Below, piece by piece: positions 38,301-51,720 of a stretch of 64,000 nucleotides of DNA. Numbering within the stretch: the stretch's first letter is position 1; every line of letters starts with the position of its first letter. Source of the DNA: Pyrocephalus nanus (lineage: Eukaryota > Chordata > Aves > Passeriformes > Tyrannidae); NCBI GenBank assembly GCA_038380795.1, contig CM076270.1, positions 9,237,001 to 9,301,000 on the forward strand. Reading direction: 5' to 3'. The notes under the pieces are model-generated. The model ran no database searches. It had not been told where the DNA came from and saw nothing but the letters and a program-made list of their open reading frames with translations. The position numbers were made by a program, and so were the translations under genes.

Positions 38301-41300
38301 ACCCAGTGACACTAGCCTGGCATAAAGCAGATGTTTTCTCATTAACAAATTTGACTCATAAGTGGCCTCAAATCCCCAGGGTTTGCTGCAATCCTCGGAG
38401 AACTGCGAGGAGCCTGGAAATAAATCAGCCCCAGCCAACCAGGGGCAGCTTTGCTCTCACGGACAGATTGAATCCCCGAGTGACTGAGCCCCTGAAAAAT
38501 GGTATGTCACTGCTCCTTCATCTGTTACAAGGCTCCTGGCATGGCAATCCAGGCGCTCACCCAGACACACACATTACCAGTTGCTTCCCATCTCCCTCCT
38601 CCTTCAAGAGGCTGATGCTTTGACCACCAGCATGCAGTGAAGATGGAAGACACAGGCTTGGCATAATGAGGGGTTAAACCTGTGGACAGGTTGTTTTGGC
38701 TGATTTAGCTGCAGCCTTGTCCCTGAAACACCAGCTTTATCACTGGGAGCTGAGACATGTGCAGGGATACAGGTGACTTCTCAGTGCCCTCACCAGACGG
38801 TCTCGCCACACCATCTGTCAGAACGATGGCCCAGCCCTCCACACCGTCCTGGGCCCCCATGTGGCTGTGCTCCACAGCTGCCAACACTCAAATCTGTCCT
38901 CTCCCCCATGAGGGACTGTGACATCCGGCAGGATGGGGCTGATTCTTCCATCTGCTCTAATACAGACAGCAAAAAATACTCCTCCCAGGGAAAGCTCCTT
39001 CCTCCCAGAGGCTGTCTGCCCTTTCCAAGGGGTACTGACACAGCTTAAAACAACCAACCCTCTGCATTTAGCAGTAGGAACAAGGGTGGGAATCTGAACT
39101 GCTCGGGATTTTGGGGAGCTGTGAGTCCACCCCACAATGAGTGTGGTCAGAGACCAGAGACCACCGCAGTGCCATGGTCCTTCCTTATGGACTAGAGGTC
39201 ATATGGATCCCCTGCTGTAAGCACACACTGGGTGAGATTGGAAAGCTGCCCTGAAGACAGGAGGGAAGCATCTGCTCACCTGGCCAATGGCTTTGGGCAA
39301 GTCTGAAACTCCATTTATAAACTAAATTGCATAAGCATATCCCAGGATCGAGACTGATTTCTGCTTCTTCTGGCTCATGCACCACTTCCCATAATGAGAG
39401 CACCCCATCACATGCAGCAGTACCACCCTGAATGCTGGGGAGTGCCAGCAGGTGGGAATGCTGCTCACTATCCAGACACAGGCTGCCCTGCAGAGCCAAC
39501 AGGCTCAGCTGTAAACAGTTTTGCCTACTATGGGAGTGTGCCAGGAAGCAGGTTTGCCAGGTATGAGTGAACCTGGACTCACGGGCACCTTGGTCTTCTG
39601 AGGACAAAATGAGTCTAGTTTCTGCCAAAATCAAGTCTCATGGAATATTTCCTTTAAAAGTGCTTCTTTCTTCTTTCCTAGACTCTCTGTCAGGTATCTA
39701 CTCTGCAGAAGACTTCATCCCCAAAACCTTGATATCTCTCTCACATACAGATCTAATGTGTATTCACAAGGCTAAATCTTAACAAGAGCCACTGTGAGGT
39801 ATATCAGAGCACACCCACCACTTCTCCAACCAAAGTCTCAAGAGACCACAGAGGCAAAATCTCAGCAAGACAGTGGGTCCCCAAAAGCCCATCTCGTTGT
39901 TCCACTGCAGAACTGAGTTGCATTCTCCTTGCTCATCCATCCTGGTCAACAGCCAGGCTTGCTCCATGTGCTTCTACTGGCAAAGCCCAGGCTTGTGCCA
40001 GTCAGCAGGACCAGACAGGGACTCCAAGGACTGCGTGTCACCAGTGCACCTTCCACCAGAAAAGAAAGATGTAACAGAAGGGACCAGAATAACCCAAAGC
40101 AGGCCATGGGATCTGGGACAACACAGCCAGCTCCAGAGGACACTCCCTGCTCTTTACAAAGCAGCACTTCTGAGCTGGACACATAGATGAGGGGGTGATT
40201 TACGAAATGGCTTCAGACCCCAATCCCAGTTGGAAGAAAGCATTAAGTCCCTGAAGCACAGCAGGACTTCAGGCAACTGCTAATGAGTAAATGAAGCAAA
40301 TAAGCTAATTAAAAGAGAGACAGTCATGAGTGATGTTGGGAAGATGATTCATTCCTGCAGTGATAAGCAGGCCACAGCAGAGAGACCATTTCAGGAACAT
40401 TCCCCTTCTCCCTGTGGGGTAGGACTTCCCCAAAAACAGGCGGTGCTATACATAACTGCAAGTGTAGCTGATGATTCACAAAAACTTTTTTTGATGGTGA
40501 CAAACACCTAAATAAGTGTCCTGAGCTGCAGATGCACCAAACATGACAATTGGTGTGACCAGCACAAGCCTCCATTGCAGAGACTGTCACAGAAAGCCAC
40601 TTGGGCTGGAGGAAGACCAAAGGTTTTCCAGAACTTCTCTGATTCTAAGAGGAAAATACCAAACTGTGCTTATGGCCAGTTCACACCCCTACATCATCCT
40701 CACTCTTGATTCCTTCTTTGGACCAGTTGGGATACCACAGTGTGAAGAAATGGCACAAATATGAACCCTGGAGCCCACCACCAGCTCTTCACAGAGCAGG
40801 CTGGGTCCTTGTGAGTCTGCTGACATCCTGTATGCAGCTTCAAGGGTGAAACATCCAAACATGGGATGTCCCAACAGGGACACTATGGAGGGCGAGGAAA
40901 GACTCAGCCCGACCCTCCCATCCAGTGAAGCTCTGTTGCTCAGAGCATATTCCCACTGCCAGCTACACAGGGCTGGAATCCCTGGGGGAAGCTTCTGGCA
41001 GCCCCAGAGCACCATGTTCAGTGTTCATTCACTCCCCCTGTGTGCAACAACCAGTTCAGTAACGCAGAAGGGGCAGGGATGGAAGACAGAGCCATAGCAG
41101 AGAGCTACAGCTACAGCCAGACGAGTCCAATGCTGTTCTCACCTGCATGGGCCTGGAGAACATGTAGGTCAGCACTTCTTTCCTTGCTCTGGAATATTTG
41201 TCAGCACCAAATATTTCATTTAGGCTTTTCTGAAGGAGAAAAGAGAGAGCATTCAGTATTGGCATGTTATGGTGGTAGAGGGACCCAGGCAGACCTTACT

Positions 41301-42566
41301 GGAGCAAACAACAGCTTGTCAAAGCCAAATTCCTCCTTTTCCTGGAACTCCCCTCATAAACCAAAAGGTGCACATGAAACTGGGCTTTGCTGTGGTCCCA
41401 GCAGCCCCAGCAGGACTGCCCATAGAGTCCTGAGTACTGACCCACCTCCTGGGCACAGTGGCAGGGAGCACCCAGGGCACAGGGACTGCTGGCTCTCTCC
41501 CCAGTTGTGCAGTGTGCAAGAGTGCCCATAAACCCCCTCCTGACCTGTGCCTGGCTCCCATCCAGCTACTGAGAGCTCCAGCACATGGACTAATGGCACT
41601 CTGGGGAGACGTGGATATGGAGGTCACTGGCTGTGGCTAGCAGTGAGGAAGGGCTGGGGGGTTCAAAGTGCAGGAGAGGAGCTGAGTGAGCAGCCCCAAG
41701 TCTGCTGACATAGCCTGGGCGCAGCCAGTAAGCAGGGAAAGCAGTCCCAGCTGACGGAGGGGTGTGCAGGAGGCCAGTGGGGATGGGATTAACAGAGGAT
41801 TATCCACAGTCCAGTTGCTGCTGGAGTAAAGAAAATCCTGGAACCTGTGCTGTGCTGTTCAGCTGGAGTTCAGACTCAGGACACGCTCAGCAGAGGAGTG
41901 GTCGGATACCTCTCGCACTGTCTGCATCTGACCTTTCCCAGAACCGCTCTCCAGTTCTTCCCAGTCACCCTGCTCCCCACCCAGCCCTCCCTGAGACCTG
42001 CAGCAGCCCAGACAGAAACATCCCCTTGCAGAATTACTTTCCTTGAGGTATGGAGCAAATTCCCTGCCCAAGACCTAGCTAGAGAAGGCAGAGAAGGAAA
42101 TCTGGGTGTCCCAGTGAGTGCTCCTGCACTGAAACATCCTTCCCATCACAGGGAGGGCAGCGCTGGGGTCACCTGCAAGGTCCTTGCTTCCCTGTTCTAA
42201 CCTCTGTGCACAACACGGCAGACCAGGACAATAGGTGTTTTGTTTTGGCATGGGATAGCTGTCAGCTTTGCTTGGACAGAGAGTGACAGGGAATAAACCA
42301 CACGCTGCTGCAAACGTGCCATCACATAGCTGCCCACCCTCTGTCCCCAAGGCCCTGCTGCCCGCCAGGCCAGTGCACTCACCTGCAAGGTCCCTGCACT
42401 GCTGAAGTCGATGTCGAGGCCGACTTGGTTGCAGAAGTCCATGAGATCTTTCAGCAGCTTGGTTTGGGGTGGGGGGTGGCGGCGAAGGAAGGCCTGCTCG
42501 GGGAAGAAGCGGTAGATCCGATGGGCCACAGCCATGTTCGCCAGCAGCATGAACTCCTCCACCAGC
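32344..42566 (-). CDS. DIS3L2: DIS3-like 3'-5' exoribonuclease 2, C-terminal seven coding exons (5'-partial)
   Basis: Exons in transcript order: 42383-42566, 41143-41229, 36470-36617, 36222-36352, 35883-35987, 35102-35203, 32344-32442. They join in frame to 284 residues plus stop at 32344-32346. The first two and part of the third exon give the end of the RNB nuclease domain, with [42 protein letters not shown] and the conserved [25 protein letters not shown] residues link to the C-terminal S1 domain ([34 protein letters not shown]). DIS3L2 degrades uridylated RNAs such as pre-let-7 in the cytoplasm, outside the exosome. The catalytic Asp cluster and cold-shock domains lie in exons beyond the window. 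The protein ends six residues after KRP, so it lacks the acidic tail of human DIS3L2. Confidence 0.94.
32443..35101 (-). other. DIS3L2 last intron, containing a CR1 remnant
   Basis: A 2.7 kb intron. Apart from the CR1-like segment at about 34530-34990 no exon or structured element is recognised. Confidence 0.6.
34530..34990 (+). mobile_element. Old CR1-type LINE fragment (reverse transcriptase 3' part and tail)
   Basis: Degenerate coding similarity on the plus strand: an AAACATTTGACACTGCATCTC stretch corresponds to the AFDTVSH region, and ACATCTTAATTGATGATCTGG to the N-I-INDLE region of CR1 reverse transcriptase. Next come tail-like GGGCTGGATGTCAGAGGAGG words. It is riddled with stops and inactive. 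It lies antisense to DIS3L2. Confidence 0.55.
36618..41142 (-). other. DIS3L2 intron of 4.5 kb
   Basis: No exon recognised. AT-rich patches at about 37425-37480 and 40235-40330 (GCTAATGAGTAAATGAAG and AGCTAATTAAAAG) may be regulatory. The rest shows nothing distinctive. Confidence 0.5.
41230..42382 (-). other. DIS3L2 intron of 1.15 kb
   Basis: Between the exons encoding DFSSAGTLQ and [12 protein letters not shown]. No other structure seen. Confidence 0.55.
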
Positions 42567-42814
42567 CTGCAGCACAAAGGAAACAACCCCAGGCCCCAGT
42601 TAGAGAGTGGAGTCCCCTGGCAAGCCAAGCCAGGCCCCAGTGATGGGAATTAACATGACACAGGGGGACAGGGGAGCAGCTTGTAGTTGCTGTCATAAGC
42701 TCAGATTAGATGTGAGACTGCAGTAAATCCCCCCCAAATTCTCCCTTTCTAGCTGAGGTTTCCCCAGAGACTCAGAGTAAGCTGTCCTGCTGGCACAGAC
42801 AAGCAGAAGTCAGT

Positions 42815-42910
42815 GAAAAATTGACAGCTTAAATTAGGATAAAATAATCTCCCTTTAGGTCATTTTATCTCCCAAAATGCTCGACAAGCAAAACAAACAC
42901 CGTGCGAAAG
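42815..42910. promoter_or_regulatory. Candidate conserved noncoding element in DIS3L2 intron
   Basis: An AT-rich patch with ACAGCTTAAATTAGG, ATAAAATAATCTCC and GGTCATTTTATCTCC just upstream of the exon at 42566. Inferred from composition and motifs only. Confidence 0.25.
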
Positions 42911-45900
42911 ATAGCATGGAAAACAAACACACATCTCTGTCTTCCTGGGCCAGGGAAAACAGTGCCTTGCTCGCTCCCCATCTTGAGCTCAACATGTGGT
43001 CAGGGCCAGCCACCAAGCCCTGTCCCAAGCCGGCCTTCCACCCACAGCACAACCCAGCCAGTCCCTGTGCAGGGCAAGCCACCAGCATCACTCAGGCAGG
43101 GCTGCCTTTGGCATCCAGGCAATGATGAGCCCCTCACCTTCCAACTCTGAATGCACACGCATTGAATGTAAACCTCAAGGGTTACACACCGCTAAGGAAA
43201 GCAATCCCAGCACTAGGGATCATCTTTGGTGCACTTACGGGTTGTGCTACCAGCTGCAGGGCTGTGCCACAGGAGACTTGTTTAACCGGGCTCAGATAAG
43301 CAGAGAGATGTGCTTAAATGGGCTTCCTGCTATTTGCTGCATGTATTCCCAGGGCTGCTAACTGGTGTTAATTGCCAAAAAAGATAACAGATTTACAGAA
43401 GGAATCTCACCCTCCCAGCAATGCCTGAGCGAGCTGTGCCTGATTATGCCGGCTCAGCCCTGCCCTCCTGCAGGCAAAGCAGCGATTTTGCAGGGCTGGC
43501 TGGGGGACCACGGCGAGAGCCAATAATGCTGCAGCTCCCAACTACACCCACCACTGCTGGTGAGACTGGCCAGGTGAGATGTGCAGGGTGCTGTGCTCCT
43601 GGGGTACTCGCTACAGCAGCAATACATTCTCAGCCTGGGAGTACTTGCCAAGAACTCAAAAGGGAAAGGAAATAAAGACAATCCCAGAGAAGGAATAAGC
43701 ACCTGACAGTGATAATCTGCAGTAGAAATATTAGTCTTTAATGGGAAGGAGCTCCCTTATTAAGAGCCTTGTGGATTCTCCCAGAGTGTTTTGTGCCAGA
43801 GGCCAACACTTCAGGCACCACAGGGAGGGCAGAAGAGGCACCCTGGCACAGGGACAGTGTGGGCAGGGGGGAACAGCGCAGCCTAATTGGGAATGGGCTC
43901 CTTGCCCTGTCCCCTGGAACATCTGCCCATGGGGAGATACTAACAGAGGCCAAGGGCTGGGTCGGGGAAGGGCAATGCCCGGCAGCCTGAGCAGGATCAG
44001 GACACTCTCCTGAGGGACCACTTCCAAGAGGGCTGAGCCAGGCTCTTGCTGCTCCTGTGCAGCTGAGCCGGCAGATGGCAACCTCGGTCCCTCTATGGCC
44101 ACCGGCTCCAGGGGGTGCAGGACAGTGCTGGGCACTCTGGCGGTGGGGCAGCCAGAGCCACCCAGTGGGTTATGGCATGGCCATCCCCATCTCCTGGGTG
44201 TGGATGACCCACCAGCTCTCACACCAGAGGCACGTGGGAACAGTGGCCTGAGTTCAGGCTGTGTCAGCCCATGCTCACACCTGAGAAGCCCTTTCTGCCC
44301 AATCCAGCTCATAGCAAGGGACAAAAACCAGTGTGAGCTGCAAAAGGCAGTGCCTCTCCCTCCCTTGGGCTTTAGTGAAATGAAACAGGGAGACTTTTCC
44401 AGCTCTAGCTACAGCTACACAGATGCATGCATGGGCAAAGGTTGGCCATGGAGCCCCTGCCCATCCCTCAAAATGTGGCCTCTATGGAGTGAGATAATAA
44501 CCTATTTTTAAGGACAAAGCAATAAAAAACTGTGAACAAAATCTCCTCTTTGTCACAAATATAATGGGCTCATCACATGTCCCAGAGACAAAAACTGCAA
44601 GTGAGGTCTCAAGCAGCTCCTGCCATTTCTGTTCCTGTTGAGCACTGGAGTGTGAAGCTTCATCTCTTACCTTCAGTGACACTTTGGGCTGGATGCAATT
44701 TCCACCTGATTATTAAGTTCTGCATTTTGTTTTACCCCTCTAGGGCTCGGGCTTTTACAATTTCCTGGAGACACCCTTGTTTTGATGTTGTAGGTAGTAT
44801 TGAATGGAAGCTCATACCTATGCACGCTCCTGCCAGGGATGTTTTCACTCTTGAAGTAAAACTAACAGCCCATTATTACCCACTTTGCTCTGCAAAATTC
44901 CATCCTGCAAAGCACCCAGGAGCTTTGTACCCATGACAGAGTGTGCAGGATGTGACTGTAGATATTCAGAACTGGAAAAGTACTCTTGCTCTCTCACCCA
45001 AAGGCTTTGGGAGACGCGCCTGCAGTTCAAGGAGCAGGTAACACAGATAAGGTTGGACACTGCCCTGTACCTGAGGGGAAAGGAAGACCCAGGATCTGAT
45101 GGGTTTGTTTGTGTCAGCTGAGGTTAATTTATCTAGAGTGCTCTGGGAAGGCTGCAATGCCCTGTGGGCTGATGCCAAAACACTGCACAGACAGAGGGTC
45201 TTTCCTATCTCTGGATCACTGTGGGGTGTCACAGAACTGCTCCCCACACATTGCAGCAGTCCTGAAAGCTTGAAAGGGAAGAACAGTGTGGGGCTGCTCC
45301 ATGATAACTCCTAGCCAGATTTGTTCTAAACATCAGGAGTTAGTCCCCAGGGAGAGGAAAGCAGCTTCCAGAAGGCAGAAATCATAGCTGGCTAATCCAG
45401 AGCATGTGAGAGCCTGCCAGGGTCAGAGGGAACAGGCTGGGGAAAGAGAAGGAGCTGGCACCTCTGACTGGAGTTAAGCCACGTCACCTCCCAGCAGAGC
45501 AATGGGGTCTGTGGCTCAGAACATGAGGAAGGAGACAAGATCTGCATCAAACAGCTGAATGTGGTGGTCTTATTGCACCTAAAAGGAAAACCTGATTCCC
45601 AAGAGGAGCTCACGCTGCTTGGGATGTTGGTGACTCAGTAGGATGAGCCAAGGTTAGGACAGCCCACAAAGCCAGCAAGGCTTCAGATGCCAAGGCACAG
45701 GAGGGCACAGCAAAGCTGCTGCCTTTCTGCCCTCCCCACATGGCCTTTTAGTTACACTTTTAGCTCACCTCCTCATCAGGGCTTCAACTCAGCCAGCACT
45801 ATGCTGTGGCTTGGAGAAAAGCAATGGATGCTGAGGCTAGTGGGAGCAGAGGCTGGCAGCAGCCTGGATCCACACCAGTGCCTGGTGCTGATGTTACTGG

Positions 45901-48255
45901 GAGCTGTGCTGAAGCCCTGCTAACTTGTCAGTTAAACATCAAGGCAGGTCAAATGACAAGAGCTTTTTGGCTTTGGGATTTTTTTTCTTGAAACAGCCTA
46001 GCTTGGAGTCTGGCTCAGTGCATCTGGCAGACAGGAGTGCAAAGAAAAATATTTCATGGCTAAAAAAATGGAGACAGAAAGACTGGTCCATCTGAACATG
46101 CACTGAATGAATCCCATGTGAAATGCTTTCTAACGCCATCGCTACAGTTTCCTCTGGATTAGCTGAGCTATCCTTGGCTCCTGGCTCCATAAAATCTCAT
46201 AAACAATTTGATCTGAACTTTTGCCCTTTCTGTGCTGATGTGAGGTTTCCTCTGCCATCCCGTAGACAGGGCTAGAGGTCGGCAGGTGGCTGTCCCTCCC
46301 ATAGGTGCCTGCAGATCTCAGCTGTCCTGTTCCCCCAGGCTGCAGGAGGGAGCGTTTCCAAACCCGTTCAGTGCATCATTTAATATGTGCACATGCAAGA
46401 GGGAGGAGGAAGTGATGGGATGGCTTGTGAGCTCTGTAACATGTACATCTCCTGTTGGCTCTTTCAGTACCCTGATTTTTCTTATGAGTTATGTGGGTGA
46501 AACTCTATAACCTGCCTTCTGCAAGAGGTCAACCCGAGTGTATGGTTTATACTCACCTCTGAGTTTCAAACATGACCAAAGCATACCAGTGCCTAAATTT
46601 CATCAACTGCTGGGGAGATTTCAGGTTCCTGATGTGCTCTTAAATGCAGGCAGGCCTTGGTGCTTTTCAAAGTGTCCTAAATGACGGTCACAGATACTGT
46701 AGGCAAAAAGCCACCTATAAAACCATCCAGCTGAAGAGGACTGATGTAATCTCGATGGCAGCTCCAAACCAAAGCTACTGGGCTGTAACTCCTCTCAGAC
46801 AACTCCTGCTAGAGCTAAACATCCATGGGACATGGGAAGAGGAGCAACACACAGATCCTGGAATTGCTTTAGTACCAGCATTACCATTTGCTCTGTAAAA
46901 GGTTAGGTAGACACTTCCCAATCTCTTGATAGCAATCTTGAAAAAATACCGACACCCTCAGCAAGTTGGTAGGTTGATGGCAAATAAAATACTGGTTTCC
47001 CATGCCAAATCTCTGCAGAGAGAAGCAGGGCAAGTAAAATGTCTATGTGGCTGCTTGTCTCCATGGCAATACAGCCAGGCTGTACAGCAGCCATCGAAGT
47101 GCCCACTCTCCCTGATTAACTTGACAAAGGACATTAGCTAAGCAAGGTTCGCTGAAAGGGAAAGACAAGGAGTACTTTGTTTGCATTCCAGTAAGTGCAG
47201 GAAGGAGGCAGGCAGCTTGCTTAAAGAGAAATGCCACTGAAACATCTGCTGTTCCACCAGTGCAACAGACTCACAGGCTTCAGAGCCAACAGCAGCAAGG
47301 AGGGGCTGGACACATGAGCACAGCTCTTCCCCATGCTGCCTTCTTCACCTCCATCCCCTCTGCAAGATGTAACTGATGGGTGCATGCAGGTGTTGGAAGA
47401 GTTATCACAGCTGAGACGTGAGAGACAAACCCAAAACACCATGCAACTCTCCCATGGCAGGGTCTTTTGCTTTTCACAGGCTGAAGAAGTTGGTCTTTTC
47501 ATCATGTGTAGCTCATTGTGGAAACCTGCTCCCAAAGGGATAGAGCTGAACTATTCTGATTTGCAGTCTGAGCCCCCTTTGGTCCCTCTGGCTGGGTGAG
47601 CTGCCCCTAGGTAAATCCCCAGTATCTTTCCAGCAGCTCAGACGTGAGCCAAATGTAACCAGCCATTTCTGTAAAGGTTACCAAACTTCTTTTTCCTAAC
47701 CCATCACAAAATCCTATCTGCTCCTCCTCATCTTGCCTCTCCCTCACAGCACTTGCTCCCTCCTGCACAGGGAACAAAGCTTTTGCTGCTCAAACTCGTT
47801 CCCATCTATGGATGGATTTACCATCCCAGCTCAGCATGGGTTTGTGCTTCAATCTGCAGTCAAGACCTCTGGTTTCTCAACCAATATCTATGTGCCTGCC
47901 TCAGGTGTCCAGCTTCACGCTGGGTCCAAACAGGGTTAGGACAGTATAGCTTTGAAAGCATCACACTTGGTTTGTGTTTGAACCAAACAGTGCCACTGAA
48001 GGCAGCCCTGACGTGTCTGTGTGTGTTTGAGAGGGCTCTAAAGACACTGATGGATATATATCCTCTTGCTAAGGGCAGTACACTGCTGAGAGCCTTTGCT
48101 CTCTGCTGGCTTGGAGGGGATTATAGTTACAGCAGACTCTCATAACAAACAGAAGATCTACAGTCACCTCCTGGGAATGGGATTTTAAATCCTGCTGCAT
48201 TTGCCCAGAGAAAAGTCACCTTCCACAAAAGGCTGCAAACAGTCCTGTGCACATC

Positions 48256-48258
<3 letters not shown>

Positions 48259-48289
<31 letters not shown>
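48259..48289 (+). repeat. CAG trinucleotide microsatellite, about ten units
   Basis: Uninterrupted CAG/GCA repeat of 31 bases, read CTG on the DIS3L2 sense strand. It is intronic, not in a recognised exon. Confidence 0.9.
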
Positions 48290-50439
48290 TGAAGGAAAGT
48301 GGTAAAGAAACAGCACCACGGTTCAACCAAAAACCCTCTCCAGGGTGTTAAGTCCAAAGACGCTGGATGTGGTACGACTTTTTCTTCTTTTCTTTAAATC
48401 ATGTTCGTTTATTTTTGATTACAGCTCTTCCATGAAGCAAAGGAACTTGAGAGGTTTCTATAAAAGCTCTTCTAAAAGCAACATTACCTAATCCTGCATC
48501 TCCTGAGAGCGCAGCCAATGACAGAATCACGCTCTTTGGCGAGTAGCTGGACCAGCACTTGCAATGGCTCTTTTCCATGCAAAATTCTGCAAGAACAGTG
48601 TACTGTTTTCCTGGTGACACTCTGCCTAACCTACAAACAGGAGCATCTTCAGCCATCCTCTCTGGAGCAGCACTGCTGCTTGAAGAGTTCTGAAAATCAA
48701 GTCCTCTGTTATCCAAAAAAACTGGATTGCAGTGTTACATACGAGCCTTGCAATGTTGGTGTGGAGCTCCTGTTGCCAATGACGGTTGCCAAAAGACCAA
48801 AAGACCTACTTTTTTTCTGAAAGAAAAAGTAGTAAAAAGCAAGAACACTGGCGGTTCCTGGCTCGATGAAAGTAATTTTTGCTCCTCTCGCAGCTAGCAG
48901 TAGCCTTGTACAAAGCATAGCTGAATAATGGAATTACTCCACTTTCTGAGATTGCTCAATTAGCTACTTGGTTAAAACTGCTAACACTGAAACTTGATGA
49001 GAATAGCAGCTCTGAGGCAGTTTTAGATTCATTTCTTACTAAGCAAGAATGGCTTTTCCCTCTAATGAACTCCCTTTCTGGGGTATAAAGAATGCCCTTT
49101 TCATTTGCTATGGTGCCTTCCCAGTAATAGATGACTACAACACAAATGCATGGGAGGGTTCTCTGAATACAAATGTCACTTACAGACCACTCTCACACCT
49201 TGAGGCTGGAAATGCCATGAGACCACTCTCTTTGCTTTTACTCAAATTATCTGCGGTGTGGTGGGAAACCGTTTTAAGCTCTCAATATTGAAGCTGGCTC
49301 CTGAAGGCATTTGGTACGATTAGGAATTAATTGCCTAAAGCCTGATGTACTGGTTTGCACACAGGGATTTAGGCCACTAGAAAAATCTCAGCCTGAGTTC
49401 CTCTGAAATTATTGATGCCACTTTGCAGCCCCTGAAATTGCTGTCCTGATCTGGCAGCACGACGTCAGGGCGGAAATCGGGGTGCTGGACGGCATAAGTG
49501 GCCCCAAAGCCTTCAGCACCTCTTGGCTATGTGGGTGAAAAATGCACCCTGCCTGGCCTGGAGCTCCTCACTCTCATCTGTGGTTTGTATGGAAGGGATA
49601 AAGTCAACACCTGCCTGCCCTACCACCCTACATCCCATCTTGATCCAAGTGGCAATGGAAGCACCACTGGAGTGAAGAGTCAGTGTTGCAGAGGACACAG
49701 GCTCTGCAGGCTATGCCTCTTCATTAAATGTTAATATATCTGCAGTCTGCTCCTTTTCATGCAAATTGGCAACAACCTTCAGACTCCTGGCATGACTCTG
49801 AAGTGCCCCTCTGTGCCAAAACAGCACCTTGAGCTGCTGTGGGCCAGGGATGAAAGTTTGGACCTGCAACCATGTGCTGGGCCACACAGGACATGGAAGC
49901 ACAACTTCAGCAGGCTCCCTCAGTCCCAGCTCCAGCGTTCTCTACAATTTTCTCAGGACTATCACATTTCTGAGCCCAGGGCAGAGGACTTTGGGACAGG
50001 GTAGAGGAGAGGGGAGATACCTCACAACCAGCCAGACTGGCAGTCCACATTCCTGAGATGTGCAGTCTGATATACCACTGGCTCCAAAAGCACAGCTTAT
50101 GACAAGACACATAATATTAATGTCATCCAGAGTCTGGCTAAGAGGGGAATGGAAAGAATTCCTGAATGAATGCAGACAGCCCCTCTGCTGACAGGAAAGT
50201 CTCCGGCCCCACACATCAGGCCAGCACTGCCTGTTATCAGGCTGCATTTCCCACTGAAAGGAGGAAGCTGGAATGAAAGGCACTTTTCCTCACCATTAAA
50301 AGTTTATGCAAGTGATTTATGGGTCAGAAAAATTAGCAAGCCCGTCACTGAGTGCTCCATACAGCAGCGTGTGCTACGTGGCTGCTGACCAGAAATGCCA
50401 AGACCCATTAGGTGGAAGCAAAGGGCAGCACGATGGAAA

Positions 50440-50610
50440 GTTAAAGATGCTTTTTGCCGATTTAATTAATTAGCCAGGTCTTTTCTCCATCCCCTGCAGC
50501 CTTCATTAACGTAGCATTGAAGTAAAGAAATATTAACAATTCAGACAACACATTAATATTAACACAACACCTGCAAAATGCAAATGTAAGTCCATTAGGT
50601 AAACATGATC
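50440..50610. promoter_or_regulatory. Candidate conserved noncoding element in DIS3L2 intron
   Basis: Dense TAAT cores (GATTTAATTAATTAGCC, CATTAACG, ACATTAATATTAAC) with TGCAAAATGCAAATG, an inverted ATTTGCAT octamer. No repeat or coding content. Enhancer role inferred. Confidence 0.35.
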
Positions 50611-51529
50611 TTAAGCCACCAAGGCAGAAATAACATTCTGACATTTTGTAGCACAAGTATCCTGCAGAGATACTGTCCATCACTTACGCTCCATTATAAA
50701 GCCATGGCCCCTGGTACATGGGGGGCTCCTCATCTGTTACTAGTCCCTGAAAGGATGAGAAAAACTTACATTTCCATTAAGACATTTGCCTGTTCCATAT
50801 GCAAAGTGTCTTACTAAAGCCATGTCATGAACCAGAAAGATCAAAAGAGATTTTTAAAAGGATTTTATCTCTGTGCTAGCAGGGATAGAGATAAAACCTG
50901 AACCTGATAGCTTGTAAATATTAACCTACACTTGGGATCGCTCCAAAACATGAGCTTTCTATTACAGTGGTTTCATCTGAGACAAGTTTTCATTAAGGGA
51001 GAAACAAACAGTTAATCACCCGGAGAACTGATAGTGCCCTAGGGAGTCAGAGACTGCTAGAACCAGCCTTCCTATTCCACATTCCCCATCAGTTAATGCT
51101 CTCCCAAACATTCCTGCTGAGGAGACATTCACACCCTCTGTGTGTTTCTCCTTTCAGCCTTTGGATGTCTTTTTCCAGTTTACCTGGCATTAAAGAGTTG
51201 ATTATTTCCAAAGCAGGAGGCAATCTGATAGACAAGGGGGAAATAAAGAAAAATGGATGAACATTCCAGACTAGAAGCATATTCTGAGATGGTCAGTGAC
51301 TGGAATAGCATCCATCTACCAACCTGGACATGGCCCAGGGACAAACAAGCAGGGGCCTGCAGAAGCTCATGAAGAGATGAACAACAAAAGATAACAAAAA
51401 AAAGTTTAAAATACCAAAACCATGGAAAGTAATCTAAATAATCTGGCGTCCAAAGGCACCAGTGGCACAGCAACTCAACATGTACCCCCTGATGTTCATA
51501 AAGTGCAAGCCAGGCAGTGACTTGCTAAG

Positions 51530-51720
51530 TAATACCCTCTTTTGCTGCAAGTCTCTGGTCCAAGCAATGCAGGATAACCAAAGTTTGGATCAGATTGGCC
51601 TTTTCCAGTAGAGTTCTAGCAGTCTCCTAGGTCAACTTTCTTACAGCCCCTCTGGGTGCCTGTTCCAGTTACTAACCACGCTCACAAGTGTTGTTTGGGC
51701 TTATAGGAAGAGACCTCCAG
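51530..51720 (-). mobile_element. Old CR1-type LINE 3' tail fragment, antisense to the plus strand
   Basis: On the minus strand the segment around 51655-51690 (GTTAGTAACTGGAACAGGCA) resembles the CR1 tail GTCAGGCACTGGAACAGG. It is followed at about 51550 by CTTGGACCAGAGACTTGCAG, like the CR1 end GTTGGACTAGATGACC. Heavily decayed and truncated. Confidence 0.45.
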
